A stretch of 64,000 nucleotides of DNA from Clostridia bacterium (GTDB lineage Bacteria; Bacillota; Clostridia; Monoglobales; Monoglobaceae), in contig JAFYXJ010000006.1 in assembly GCA_017546205.1 (NCBI GenBank), positions 62,001 to 126,000 on the forward strand. Direction: 5' to 3'. The notes beneath the pieces are model-generated. The model made no database searches. It was not told where the DNA came from and saw only the letters and a list, made by a program, of their open reading frames with translations. Position 1 is the first letter of the stretch; each line of letters opens with the position of its first letter. This document shows positions 42,633-50,149 of this stretch, piece after piece. The translations under genes and the position numbers were made by a program.

Positions 42633-44024
42633 TTATTTTTTTAACAAATCATCAATGGCGACTGCAGCAGATTTTCCTGCGCCCATGGCAAGTATCACCG
42701 TCGCTGCCCCTGTCACGGCATCACCGCCGGCAAACACCCTCTCTTTGGAGGTCTGTCCGCTTTCATCTTTGACCAGAATACAACCCCGTTCATTGGTTGC
42801 AAGGTCAGGGGTGGTATCTTTGATTAAAGGATTGGGGCTTTGCCCGATGGCAATAATCACCACCTGTGCGTCCATGATAAACGCACTGTCGGCAACGGGG
42901 ACGGGTTTCCGTCTGCCGGAACTGTCCGGCTCCCCAAGTTCCATCTTTTCACATTCCATACCCACGGTCCAGCCGTTTTCGTCTCCCAGAATCTTTAAGG
43001 GATTGGAAAGAACGCAAAGTTCAATCCCCTCTTCTTTGGCGTGATGGACTTCTTCCCGACGGGCGGGCATCTCCTCCTCACTCCGCCGGTAAACAATCCG
43101 CACATGCTCCGCCCCCAGCCGTTTTGCCGACCGTGCAGCGTCCATGGCAACATTGCCGCCGCCAACCACAATCACATCTTTCCCCATATAAATCGGGGTA
43201 TCGTATTCGGGGAACCGATAGGCTTTCATCAAATTGATACGGGTCAGAAACTCATTGGCAGAGTAGACACCGTTGAGGTTTTCCCCCTCAATCCCCAAAA
43301 ATCCGGGGAGTCCGGCGCCGGTGCCGATAAACACCGCCTCAAACCCGTGTTCGGTTAACAATTCATCCACCGAAAGCACCTTGCCGATTACCATGTTGCA
43401 AGCAACGGTCACCCCAAGTTCTTTCAGTTTCTCAATCTCTTGTTTCACAATCTCTTTGGGCAGACGGAATTCCGGAATCCCGTAAACCAGCACCCCGCCG
43501 GGGGTGTGGAACGCCTCAAAAACGGTTACATCGTATCCCAATTTTGCCAGATCTCCGGCGCAGGTCAATCCTGACGGTCCTGCCCCCACCACAGCAACTT
43601 TTTTGCCGTTAGGCTCCGGCTTTTTCGGTTTGTCTTTCCCGTTTGCCATGTACCAGTCTGCCACGAACCGTTCCAACCTGCCGATGGCAACCGGCTCACC
43701 TTTTTTTCCCCTGACACAGTATTTTTCACACTGATTCTCCTGAGGGCAAACCCGTCCGCAAACCGCAGGCAGGGAGGAGGTCTCCTGAATCTTGTGGTAA
43801 GCATCCTCAAACCGCCCCTGGGCAACCAGTGCAATAAATTCAGGGATTTTTACCTGTACGGGACAGCCGTTCACACAAAGGGGATTCTTACAGTTGAGAC
43901 ACCGATTTGCCTCGGCTACCGCCATTTCTTCGGTGTAACCCAACGCAACTTCCTGAAAATTCCTGTTCCGGATTTCCGGTTTCTGTTCCGGCATGGGGAC
44001 TTTGTTTGGTGACATATCAGCCAT
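42633..44024 (-). CDS. nfnB: NfnB, large subunit of NADH-dependent ferredoxin:NADP oxidoreductase
   Basis: 463 residues from the ATG at 44022-44024, with GGAGGGG eight bases upstream and an 8-base overlap with the nfnA end; a longer open frame upstream runs inside nfnA. The N-terminal cysteine region (NRCLNCKNPLCVNGCP, GRVCPQENQCEKYC) binds 4Fe-4S clusters. FAD fold VGAGPSGLTCAGDLAKLGYDV and NADPH fold VGGGNVAMDAARSAKRLGAEHV follow, closed by VFAGGDAVTGAATVILAMGAGK. It resembles the glutamate synthase small subunit, but the partner NfnA fixes the assignment. Electron-bifurcating: links NADH and reduced ferredoxin to NADPH. Confidence 0.92.
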   Translation of the reverse strand: MADMSPNKVPMPEQKPEIRNRNFQEVALGYTEEMAVAEANRCLNCKNPLCVNGCPVQVKIPEFIALVAQGRFEDAYHKIQETSSLPAVCGRVCPQENQCEKYCVRGKKGEPVAIGRLERFVADWYMANGKDKPKKPEPNGKKVAVVGAGPSGLTCAGDLAKLGYDVTVFEAFHTPGGVLVYGIPEFRLPKEIVKQEIEKLKELGVTVACNMVIGKVLSVDELLTEHGFEAVFIGTGAGLPGFLGIEGENLNGVYSANEFLTRINLMKAYRFPEYDTPIYMGKDVIVVGGGNVAMDAARSAKRLGAEHVRIVYRRSEEEMPARREEVHHAKEEGIELCVLSNPLKILGDENGWTVGMECEKMELGEPDSSGRRKPVPVADSAFIMDAQVVIIAIGQSPNPLIKDTTPDLATNERGCILVKDESGQTSKERVFAGGDAVTGAATVILAMGAGKSAAVAIDDLLKK

Positions 44025-44859
44025 TTGCCATCCCCTCCATTCTGCAACGGTGCTCTTCTTTCCGGAACATACCGGACCGCCGGATTGCCTGATCAAAATC
44101 CACCAGATGCCCGTCAAAATCGGGGCCGTCCACACAAGCAAACTTGGTCTCTCCGCCAACGGTCACACGGCATCCGCCGCACATTCCGGTTCCGTCAATC
44201 ATAATAGGATTCATACTCACGATGGTTTTGATGCCGTAAGGACGGGTCAGTTCCGACACCGCTTTCATCATGATAAGCGGGCCGATGGCAACCACCAAAT
44301 CAAAGGTTTCTCCGGCATCCAGCAACTTCTTCAGGCAATCGGTAACAAATCCTTTCTCACCGCCGGTACCGTCATCGGTCATCAAAAACAGTCGGTCAGA
44401 TACCGCCTCACACTCTTTTTGCAAAATCACCGCATCCTGATTCCGGAATCCCTGAATCATGGTAACTGCAGCGCCCATACTATGGAGTTTTTTGGCTTGG
44501 GGATAAGCAATGGCAGTGCCCAATCCGCCGCCGATAACCGCAACCTTTTTCACATCTTCAAAATGGGATGCTTTGCCCAACGGCCCTACAAAATCAAGAA
44601 GAAAATCCCCCTGATTCAACTGATTCAGCCGCTCTGTGGTATGCCCCACAATCTGGAAAATCACGGTCACGGTACCCTTGTCACGGTCAAAGTCCGCAAT
44701 GGTAAAGGGCACACGCTCCCCCGCTTCATCAATCCGCAGAATGATAAATTGTCCGGGTTCTGCCTTTTTCGCTATGTACGGTGCCGCCACTTCTATCAAA
44801 GAAACAGAAGGATTCAGCACTTCTTTTCTAACAATTTGAAACACTGTCAACATCTCCAA
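44017..44859 (-). CDS. nfnA: NfnA, small subunit of NADH-dependent ferredoxin:NADP oxidoreductase
   Basis: 280 residues. FAD/NAD-binding reductase fold like dihydroorotate dehydrogenase electron-transfer subunit (PGQFIILRIDEAGERVPFTI; VAVIGGGLGTAIAYPQAKKL), with a 2Fe-2S site near the C-terminus in DGTGMCGGCRVTVGGETKFACVDG. The ATG is preceded by GGAG; the promoter is 40-70 bases upstream. Partner of NfnB. Confidence 0.92.
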   Translation of the reverse strand: MEMLTVFQIVRKEVLNPSVSLIEVAAPYIAKKAEPGQFIILRIDEAGERVPFTIADFDRDKGTVTVIFQIVGHTTERLNQLNQGDFLLDFVGPLGKASHFEDVKKVAVIGGGLGTAIAYPQAKKLHSMGAAVTMIQGFRNQDAVILQKECEAVSDRLFLMTDDGTGGEKGFVTDCLKKLLDAGETFDLVVAIGPLIMMKAVSELTRPYGIKTIVSMNPIMIDGTGMCGGCRVTVGGETKFACVDGPDFDGHLVDFDQAIRRSGMFRKEEHRCRMEGMANG

Positions 44860-44900
44860 CAGATAATTGGGAACAATCCCCCAATATGAATATTCATATT

Positions 44901-44929
44901 ATTATAGCACAAACCTGACACCGTTTCAA
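44901..44929 (-). promoter_or_regulatory. Promoter of nfnA-nfnB-gdhA
   Basis: TTGAAA, 17-base spacer, TATAAT. Confidence 0.82.
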
Positions 44930-44966
44930 TATTTTTTTGGGAAAATTTTTGCCTAAATACAGAAAA

Positions 44967-44996
44967 ATCGTCTGTGCAGTCTCCCACACAGACGAT
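44967..44996 (-). terminator. Terminator after larA
   Basis: ATCGTCTGTG pairs perfectly with CACAGACGAT over a 10-base loop, followed on the minus strand by five T residues. Confidence 0.88.
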
Positions 44997-45006
44997 AAAA
45001 AATTTT

Positions 45007-46287
45007 CTAACCCCGTACAACCACCGAAACACCGTCGGGAATTGCGGTGATGGTGGGTGTCTCTTTTCCTGAAAGTTTCTTGGCCTTTTGGATGGCTTCC
45101 TCCAGAGAATGTGCAGGAATCATATGCATTTTTTCAATGATTGTATCCTCCATCTCCGAAACATAGACCACCTTGGCACGCATCAGAATCCGAATCAAAA
45201 TCTGGCTCATCCATTGATCCGGTGTTGTTTCGCCCCGTCCCCGTTTCAAAAACATATCCATCGTCTTGCGGATATCCGGCTCATCTGCCATCTGATGATA
45301 AAAATGGTCACCGCCGATGCCATCCGCCGAAGACGCCATCATGATAATCACGCCGCCCTCCTTAACCGTGGCCTCTGCAGCGGTCATGCCTTTGACCGCC
45401 TGATATACGTTCTGATCCAGCGGGTATCCGCCATTGGTGGAAATCACAATATCCGACAGCACCGCCTTTGCACCGCACTGGGCAGATAAAAATTCGGTTC
45501 CCTTTTGGTGGGCTTGTTCCACATCTCCCGCAACGGCATAAATCACCTCTTTTTCAGAGTTCAGCACCACATTAACAATGAATTGCAGATTCGCCGTCTT
45601 TGCCGCCCACAACATATCTTCATGGATGGGATTGTTTTCCAAAATACCGGTGCGGGCATTGCTGTGATGGATAAACTCCGCACAATGGTTGGCAAGCACC
45701 GTACTTCTGCCTGCAACCCCCGGCAGAACGCTCTTTCTTCCGCCGGAATATCCCGCAAAGAAATGGGGTTCAATAAACCCTTCCGCCACCAACAAGTCCG
45801 CCTCTACCGCAATGGTATTGATGTTGCACTCTCCCCCTGACGGCAAAGTGCCGATGTTTACCAGTTTTTCGGTCTCGTCGCAGTCGTGAATGTAAATATT
45901 CTCTTTTGCAACAATCTCTTCCCCGAATTTTGCCACCAGTTCCTCCTTGGTGGTACCTCTGTGGCATCCGGTTGCAATCAGAATGGTGATATCCGCATCG
46001 GGATTTCCTTTCCGGATTTCCTCCAACATCAGGGGCATCATAATTTTACTGGGAACCGGACGGGTATGGTCGCTTGCAATAATCACAACATTCTGTTTCC
46101 CTCTGGCAAGTTCCGACAATTTTGCCGAGCCGATGGGGTTCTCCAATGCAGTTTTCACCAAGGCAACTTCATCCGCCTCCGGCTGATATGCCTCAATCGA
46201 AGACAGCAACACTCCGGCAAGTTCCTTTTCATCAAACGCATAAGTCACTTTTTCTTTTCCGTAAGGAAATGTAAGTTCTCGTTTCAT
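45007..46287 (-). CDS. larA: LarA-family nickel-pincer racemase/epimerase
   Basis: 426 residues. Family blocks: IIASDHTRPVPSKIMMP, ILIATGCHRGTTKEELVAKFG and EPHFFAGYSGGRKSVLPGVAG, which holds the lysine that binds the nickel-pincer cofactor (Lys in GGRKS) together with catalytic histidines (HRGT). Characterised members racemise lactate or epimerise other 2-hydroxy acids in the cytoplasm. No larB/C/E cofactor genes are in the window, so the cofactor must come from elsewhere. An EamA exporter or importer gene ends 30 bases upstream, possibly handling the same hydroxy acid (inference). Confidence 0.87.
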   Translation of the reverse strand: MKRELTFPYGKEKVTYAFDEKELAGVLLSSIEAYQPEADEVALVKTALENPIGSAKLSELARGKQNVVIIASDHTRPVPSKIMMPLMLEEIRKGNPDADITILIATGCHRGTTKEELVAKFGEEIVAKENIYIHDCDETEKLVNIGTLPSGGECNINTIAVEADLLVAEGFIEPHFFAGYSGGRKSVLPGVAGRSTVLANHCAEFIHHSNARTGILENNPIHEDMLWAAKTANLQFIVNVVLNSEKEVIYAVAGDVEQAHQKGTEFLSAQCGAKAVLSDIVISTNGGYPLDQNVYQAVKGMTAAEATVKEGGVIIMMASSADGIGGDHFYHQMADEPDIRKTMDMFLKRGRGETTPDQWMSQILIRILMRAKVVYVSEMEDTIIEKMHMIPAHSLEEAIQKAKKLSGKETPTITAIPDGVSVVVRG

Positions 46288-46316
46288 GGATTAACCATCC
46301 TTTCCATTTTGGGCGT

Positions 46317-47234
46317 TTACCCTTGATTTTTCCAACCATTTATGCTGATAATGCCAATACATATCAACACAAGTGCAAAGACAACATTTGTCAAAGAAAC
46401 TGCACTTGCCTCCGTTAGAATCAGTTTGGAGAGTATGACCCCAAAAACCGGCGTCATAAAACTATAAACAGACACTTTGGATACCGGATTGTATTTCAGG
46501 AGCGTACCCCACAATGCGTAGGCAACCGCCGAAAGAAAGGAGAGGTATATCAAAACAACAACACCTTTCAGGCTGTCAAAGTACACCTGTCCTCCCAAGC
46601 CAAATCCCAGCGCCATCATCACAAGTCCGCCAAAGATAAACTGGTATCCGCTCAAAACCACCGGCGTTTCATACTTTGCATAAGTTTTCATAAGCACCGA
46701 AGAAAACGCCAGACAAATTGCCGAAAGAATGACAAACCCGTCTCCAAGCAGGTTAAAGTTGAGTTTCAATCCGTTCAGGTTCACCACGACCACGCCTGCA
46801 AACCCTACCACACAAGCAAACATCTTTTTCAGGTTCAGATTTTCCTGACGGAAGATCAGACTGGCAACCAGAATGGAAAAGAATGCACTGGAACCGGATA
46901 AAATGGTTCCTTTGACACCGCTGGTATTGGCAAGCCCCACATAGAAAAATATGTACTGCAAAATCGTCTGGAACAGACCGATTCTGCCGATGTATCGCAG
47001 ATTCTTTGTTTGCGGATAAAGGAACTTCCGGTCAAGTATACTGCAAATCAGGACGGTTAAAACCCCCGCAAAGAAAAACCTGATTCCGGCAAAAAGTATA
47101 ATGGACGGAGTGCCCTCCACCTTCAGGCATAGATATCCGGTTTTGATAAACGGCGTAGCACTGCCCCACAACGCTGTGCACAAAAGTGCAACCGCCATCA
47201 CCATCCACGGATTGGCAAAAATAGATTTTTTCAT
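46317..47234 (-). CDS. DMT/EamA family transporter
   Basis: 305 residues, ten hydrophobic segments in two EamA repeats (LLCTALWGSATPFIKTGY opens the first; FVILSAICLAFSSVLMKTYAKYE the second). Inner-membrane drug/metabolite transporter; substrate unknown. Start supported by AGGTGG upstream. It reads into larA with a 29-base gap. It is the last normal-composition gene before the AT-rich island. Confidence 0.88.
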   Translation of the reverse strand: MKKSIFANPWMVMAVALLCTALWGSATPFIKTGYLCLKVEGTPSIILFAGIRFFFAGVLTVLICSILDRKFLYPQTKNLRYIGRIGLFQTILQYIFFYVGLANTSGVKGTILSGSSAFFSILVASLIFRQENLNLKKMFACVVGFAGVVVVNLNGLKLNFNLLGDGFVILSAICLAFSSVLMKTYAKYETPVVLSGYQFIFGGLVMMALGFGLGGQVYFDSLKGVVVLIYLSFLSAVAYALWGTLLKYNPVSKVSVYSFMTPVFGVILSKLILTEASAVSLTNVVFALVLICIGIISINGWKNQG

Positions 47235-47363
47235 TTGGAATTTCCACCTTTGTTCTTTGTAACAAGTTTGTATTCATCCGCAAACCTCGCAGGAATATCA
47301 GATTTCCCTGCCCGATATGTAAATATAATAAATCGGCAAACTAATATTTTAAATTTTATAGAC

Positions 47364-47372
47364 TTGACACGA
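47364..47372 (+). repeat. TTGACACGA motif, copy facing the island
   Basis: TTGACACGA inside GACTTGACACGAGT, at the left border of the AT-rich island. The same 9-mer occurs on the other strand at 48991-48999 and 49467-49475. Confidence 0.6.
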
Positions 47373-47404
47373 GTAAACTTTCTTATATCTCGTATTATTG
47401 AAGT

Positions 47405-48256
47405 CTATTTTTCATCTTCTGTAATACCCGCAATTAAATCTGTAACTATTTGATTTAATTCAGCAGCGTTTTTTGATGTGATTATCGGCTTTCCTGTATC
47501 TGTCTCAATTTCTTTTCGTGCATTACCGGCATACTTTCCACCTCTTTTTGCAATTTCACGATTTTCTTCAAAAGTTTGAGGATTATGTGCTTTTGATAAT
47601 TCTGTGGTTGTTGCTTCGGCAAGTATATTCAGTACAAGTTCAAGAGTACTCATATTGTCTCTTAAATTTTCTTTGGTCAGACCTTTAAAATTTTTTTATT
47701 TTCTGGTTGTCATTCCCGACCATGCTTTTGTGATTTCATCTGTGAGTATTGCATACTCAACACCTTTTTGAACACCTCTTGCATCCCATTCGTCTGTTAA
47801 TTCTTTTCTTACCTGAATCGCTTGCAATCTTTGGTTTATCCACTCTCTTGTGTAACCTTTTTTGAGATATGTTTCAAGTGCTCTTTCTATTGTAAGCTCA
47901 GGATCAATGGTTTCTTCAATTCTTTCTCTGCCAACTTGTGCCAACCACAATTTAAACGGCTCAGCTTTCGGTGATGGTATAGATTGAATAATTCGCAAAA
48001 GTTGTTCTGTATCTGCTACATCGGTTAAACGCATTTTACCATCAGTAGCTCTCATTTTCAACTGGTGACAATTTGTCACCGTTTCATTTCCTTCTTTTTT
48101 CAATCTCTGTTTTAACTTGTTCCAATATTTTCTTCCATCCACACTATCAGCAAGAACAGACACAACATCAACAACAGAAAAATACCATTCTTCTGTTTCT
48201 TCGTTCCACGCAGTTCTTATTTTTTTATCTTCAAATATTTGTAATTTATCATCCAT
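47405..48256 (-). pseudogene. DinD/Bro-N family gene interrupted by one in-frame stop
   Basis: Two reading frames (48256-47696 and 47653-47405) are in the same phase and separated by a single TAA (47696-47698) after the MTTRK sequence; reading through gives KNFKGLTKENLRDN and then the second frame. The joined protein would be about 283 residues. The N-terminus (LQIFEDKKIRTAWNEE, EWYFSVVDVVSVLADS, YWNKLKQRLKKEG) is a Bro-N domain as in phage antirepressors; the C-terminal part resembles DinD (LAEATTTELSK, FEENREIAKRGG). Start at 48254-48256 behind GGAGG. Likely inactive, or truncated to the 186-residue N-terminal domain. Confidence 0.75.
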
Positions 48257-48313
48257 ATGTATAACCTCCGTCAAGAGTTTTTGTATTTCATATTATTAAA
48301 TCCAAAACAAAAA

Positions 48314-48937
48314 TTATTTTAGTCTATTTATCTCTTTTTGAAGTTTTTCCAAAAAGTCGCCTGCATGAGCACCATCCATTTGGGTATGATGAAACTGAAA
48401 TGAAATAGGAAGATAAACTTTAAATAACTTTTTACGATATTTCCCCCATATTATAAACGGATTGTTAAAAATACCGCTATTCATTCCAACTGCACCATCA
48501 ATTTCTGTATCAACAATAGCAGATGTTCCGATTACCATACTGTTATCTGATAAATCTCTGTCCTTGCAGTTTTCAGCTACCCAAGTTGTGTATTTAATAT
48601 AATCAGCATTGAATTTTCCCAAATCATCAGTATAAAGAATATCACAAGAACTTACTTCGCCATCTTTATTTTTTACAATCGTATTAACCGCAATTGTATC
48701 ATACTGCATAAGCTTGTCACCAACAGGAAGAATATAAAACTCTTTTACTGTTGCTGCTGCCTTACCAATGCAGAAATCTATAAGCATATTAAACTTTAGT
48801 TTTTTCTTCTTTGATAATTTGACAAGATTTGTAACATCTAATGTTTTGAAAAAAGTAACCATCGGATTTGGCGCTTTCATCCATAACTCAAATGCCATTT
48901 CTCTTGTCGTATCTTTTGGATTTATTTCTATAGCCAT
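48314..48937 (-). CDS. CatA-like chloramphenicol O-acetyltransferase
   Basis: 207 residues from the ATG at 48935-48937, with GGAGG eight bases upstream. The trimeric CAT fold signature is visible, including the active-site FQFHHTQMDGAHAGDFLE (second His followed by DG, in place of the common HHAVCDGFH) and the PNPMVTFFKTLDV N-terminus. CAT enzymes acetylate chloramphenicol with acetyl-CoA; divergent members act on other small molecules, and resistance here is not certain. AT-rich like its neighbours in the 47.3-49.5 kb island, suggesting transfer. It is followed by the DinD-like gene after a 57-base gap. Confidence 0.82.
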   Translation of the reverse strand: MAIEINPKDTTREMAFELWMKAPNPMVTFFKTLDVTNLVKLSKKKKLKFNMLIDFCIGKAAATVKEFYILPVGDKLMQYDTIAVNTIVKNKDGEVSSCDILYTDDLGKFNADYIKYTTWVAENCKDRDLSDNSMVIGTSAIVDTEIDGAVGMNSGIFNNPFIIWGKYRKKLFKVYLPISFQFHHTQMDGAHAGDFLEKLQKEINRLK

Positions 48938-48970
48938 TACAAATTCCTCCATTAAATGTACATTTTCTGC

Positions 48971-48999
48971 ATTGTTCGACATAATTCGACTCGTGTCAA
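48971..48999 (-). promoter_or_regulatory. Promoter of the CatA-like gene
   Basis: TTGACA, 17-base spacer, AACAAT, within the repeated motif TTGACACGA. Confidence 0.6.
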
Positions 49000-49014
49000 G
49001 ACCGGACTAAAAAA

Positions 49015-49425
49015 TTATTTAATCCGTCTATTTTTTATTAAATATATCGTAGATGAAACAACAAAGCCTATTGTATGTAATAACCCATCTACCATTGCAT
49101 TTACGCCAAGTTCATAATAAGTATCATCATAAATTACATTTAACTTCATTAAATTGAATAGCCATTTAAAATAATTTGTTGAGTTACCTAAATAAACAAA
49201 CATAAAATAAATAGCTATAAAAGAAACAGTGGTAATCCAAAACTCTTTTTTGTCTAAACTCTTGAATATGCAATACACTACAATAGTAAATATAATTGGC
49301 AATGCAAGCGCAACAAAGTCAGAAATGCCTGGATTCGAATCATAAGTTTTAATTTGTAATAATATATCAATCTGCATATAAAAGTGAATTAACAAAGAAA
49401 ATAAAATTGATTTTAATATTTTCAC
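49015..49425 (-). CDS. Small AT-rich membrane protein
   Basis: 136 residues. Start GTG at 49423-49425 is chosen because AAAGGAG is seven bases upstream; an earlier ATG has no site. Four hydrophobic segments (about 5-25, 40-58, 68-88 and 110-130) with a positively charged end (KNRRIK). No family recognised. It has its own promoter with the repeated TTGACACGA motif. Strongly AT-rich, consistent with foreign origin with the CatA-like gene. Confidence 0.6.
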   Translation of the reverse strand: MKILKSILFSLLIHFYMQIDILLQIKTYDSNPGISDFVALALPIIFTIVVYCIFKSLDKKEFWITTVSFIAIYFMFVYLGNSTNYFKWLFNLMKLNVIYDDTYYELGVNAMVDGLLHTIGFVVSSTIYLIKNRRIK

Positions 49426-49446
49426 TACAATTCTCCTTTCGTCAAA

Positions 49447-49475
49447 ATTCGACATCTCCATATAGTTCGTGTCAA
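49447..49475 (-). promoter_or_regulatory. Promoter of the small membrane protein
   Basis: TTGACA, 17-base spacer, TCGAAT; the -35 lies in the second inverted copy of TTGACACGA. Confidence 0.55.
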
Positions 49476-49502
49476 GTCAGGATAAGAACAGTTCCGTCAT
49501 GG

Positions 49503-49916
49503 TTACAGAACCATCACCAAGGTCCCAAGACCGATTAAGATACAGCCTATTAGCGACTTTGCTGTAAATTGTTCATGCAGAAACACAAACGCCAAAATCA
49601 AGGTAATAACAACGCTTAATTTGTCAATGGGAACTACTTTCGATACATTCCCCATTTGCAACGCCTTGTAATAACAAAGCCAGGAGGCACCGGTTGCCAA
49701 GCCCGATAATATTAAAAACGTCCAACTTTTTCTGCTGATATCAGAAAGTCCGCCCATAGTATTTGTGAGAAAAACCATTCCCCACGACATAAGCAAAACT
49801 ATTGTTGTGCGTATCGCGGTTGCAAGATTTGAATTGACACCATCGATACCAACTTTCGCTAAGATAGAAGTAAGCGCCGCAAAGACGGCGGACAACAACG
49901 CAAATACAAACCACAT
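49503..49916 (-). CDS. Half-size EamA transporter
   Basis: 137 residues, one EamA repeat with about five hydrophobic segments (FVFALLSAVFAALTSILAKVG at the start, LIGCILIGLGTLVMVL at the end). The start at 49914-49916 has GAGGCG upstream. A single-repeat EamA protein can act as a dimer, so it need not be broken, but the gene ends right beside the AT-rich island and no terminator follows. Own promoter at 50019-50047. Substrate unknown. Confidence 0.75.
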   Translation of the reverse strand: MWFVFALLSAVFAALTSILAKVGIDGVNSNLATAIRTTIVLLMSWGMVFLTNTMGGLSDISRKSWTFLILSGLATGASWLCYYKALQMGNVSKVVPIDKLSVVITLILAFVFLHEQFTAKSLIGCILIGLGTLVMVL

Positions 49917-50018
49917 AAAAATCGCCTCACATTCTTTTTTCTTTGGTACCCCACTAACATCCCTCCTATCCAATCGGGAGTCTGATTGATTGTTCCAATC
50001 CGTCAGGGAATTAATTCC

Positions 50019-50047
50019 ATCATACCACACGTATTGACATAATTCAA
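50019..50047 (-). promoter_or_regulatory. Promoter and 95-nt leader of the half-size EamA gene
   Basis: TTGAAT, 17-base spacer, TATGAT. The leader (about 50012 down to 49917) contains short complementary segments (CAATC/GATTG), but no riboswitch class was recognised. Confidence 0.65.
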
Positions 50048-50079
50048 GCAAAAGTGCGTTTGCAAAAGGACATACACAA

Positions 50080-50113
50080 AAGAAACCTGCCGCAGAACAA
50101 CGGCAGGTTTCTT
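50080..50113 (-). terminator. Terminator of the hydrogenase operon
   Basis: A 13-bp perfect stem, AAGAAACCTGCCG with CGGCAGGTTTCTT, loop of eight bases, followed by TTTTG on the minus strand. Confidence 0.88.
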
Positions 50114-50149
50114 CATAAAACATTTTTAACGGGTTACATCCCCGGTAGG

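Noticed and set aside
43990-44159. Longer N-terminus for nfnB starting at 44159
   Set aside because: The extension lies entirely within nfnA; the ATG at 44022-44024 has GGAGGGG at the right distance and the family N-terminus begins there.
49325-49345. GGATTCGAAT-like string resembling a tRNA T-arm
   Set aside because: Inside the small membrane protein gene; no acceptor, D or anticodon stems around it. No tRNA or rRNA gene was found in the window.
49917-50012. Riboswitch in the leader of the half-size EamA gene
   Set aside because: Small complementary segments exist, but no conserved core of guanidine, preQ1 or other known classes could be matched by eye.
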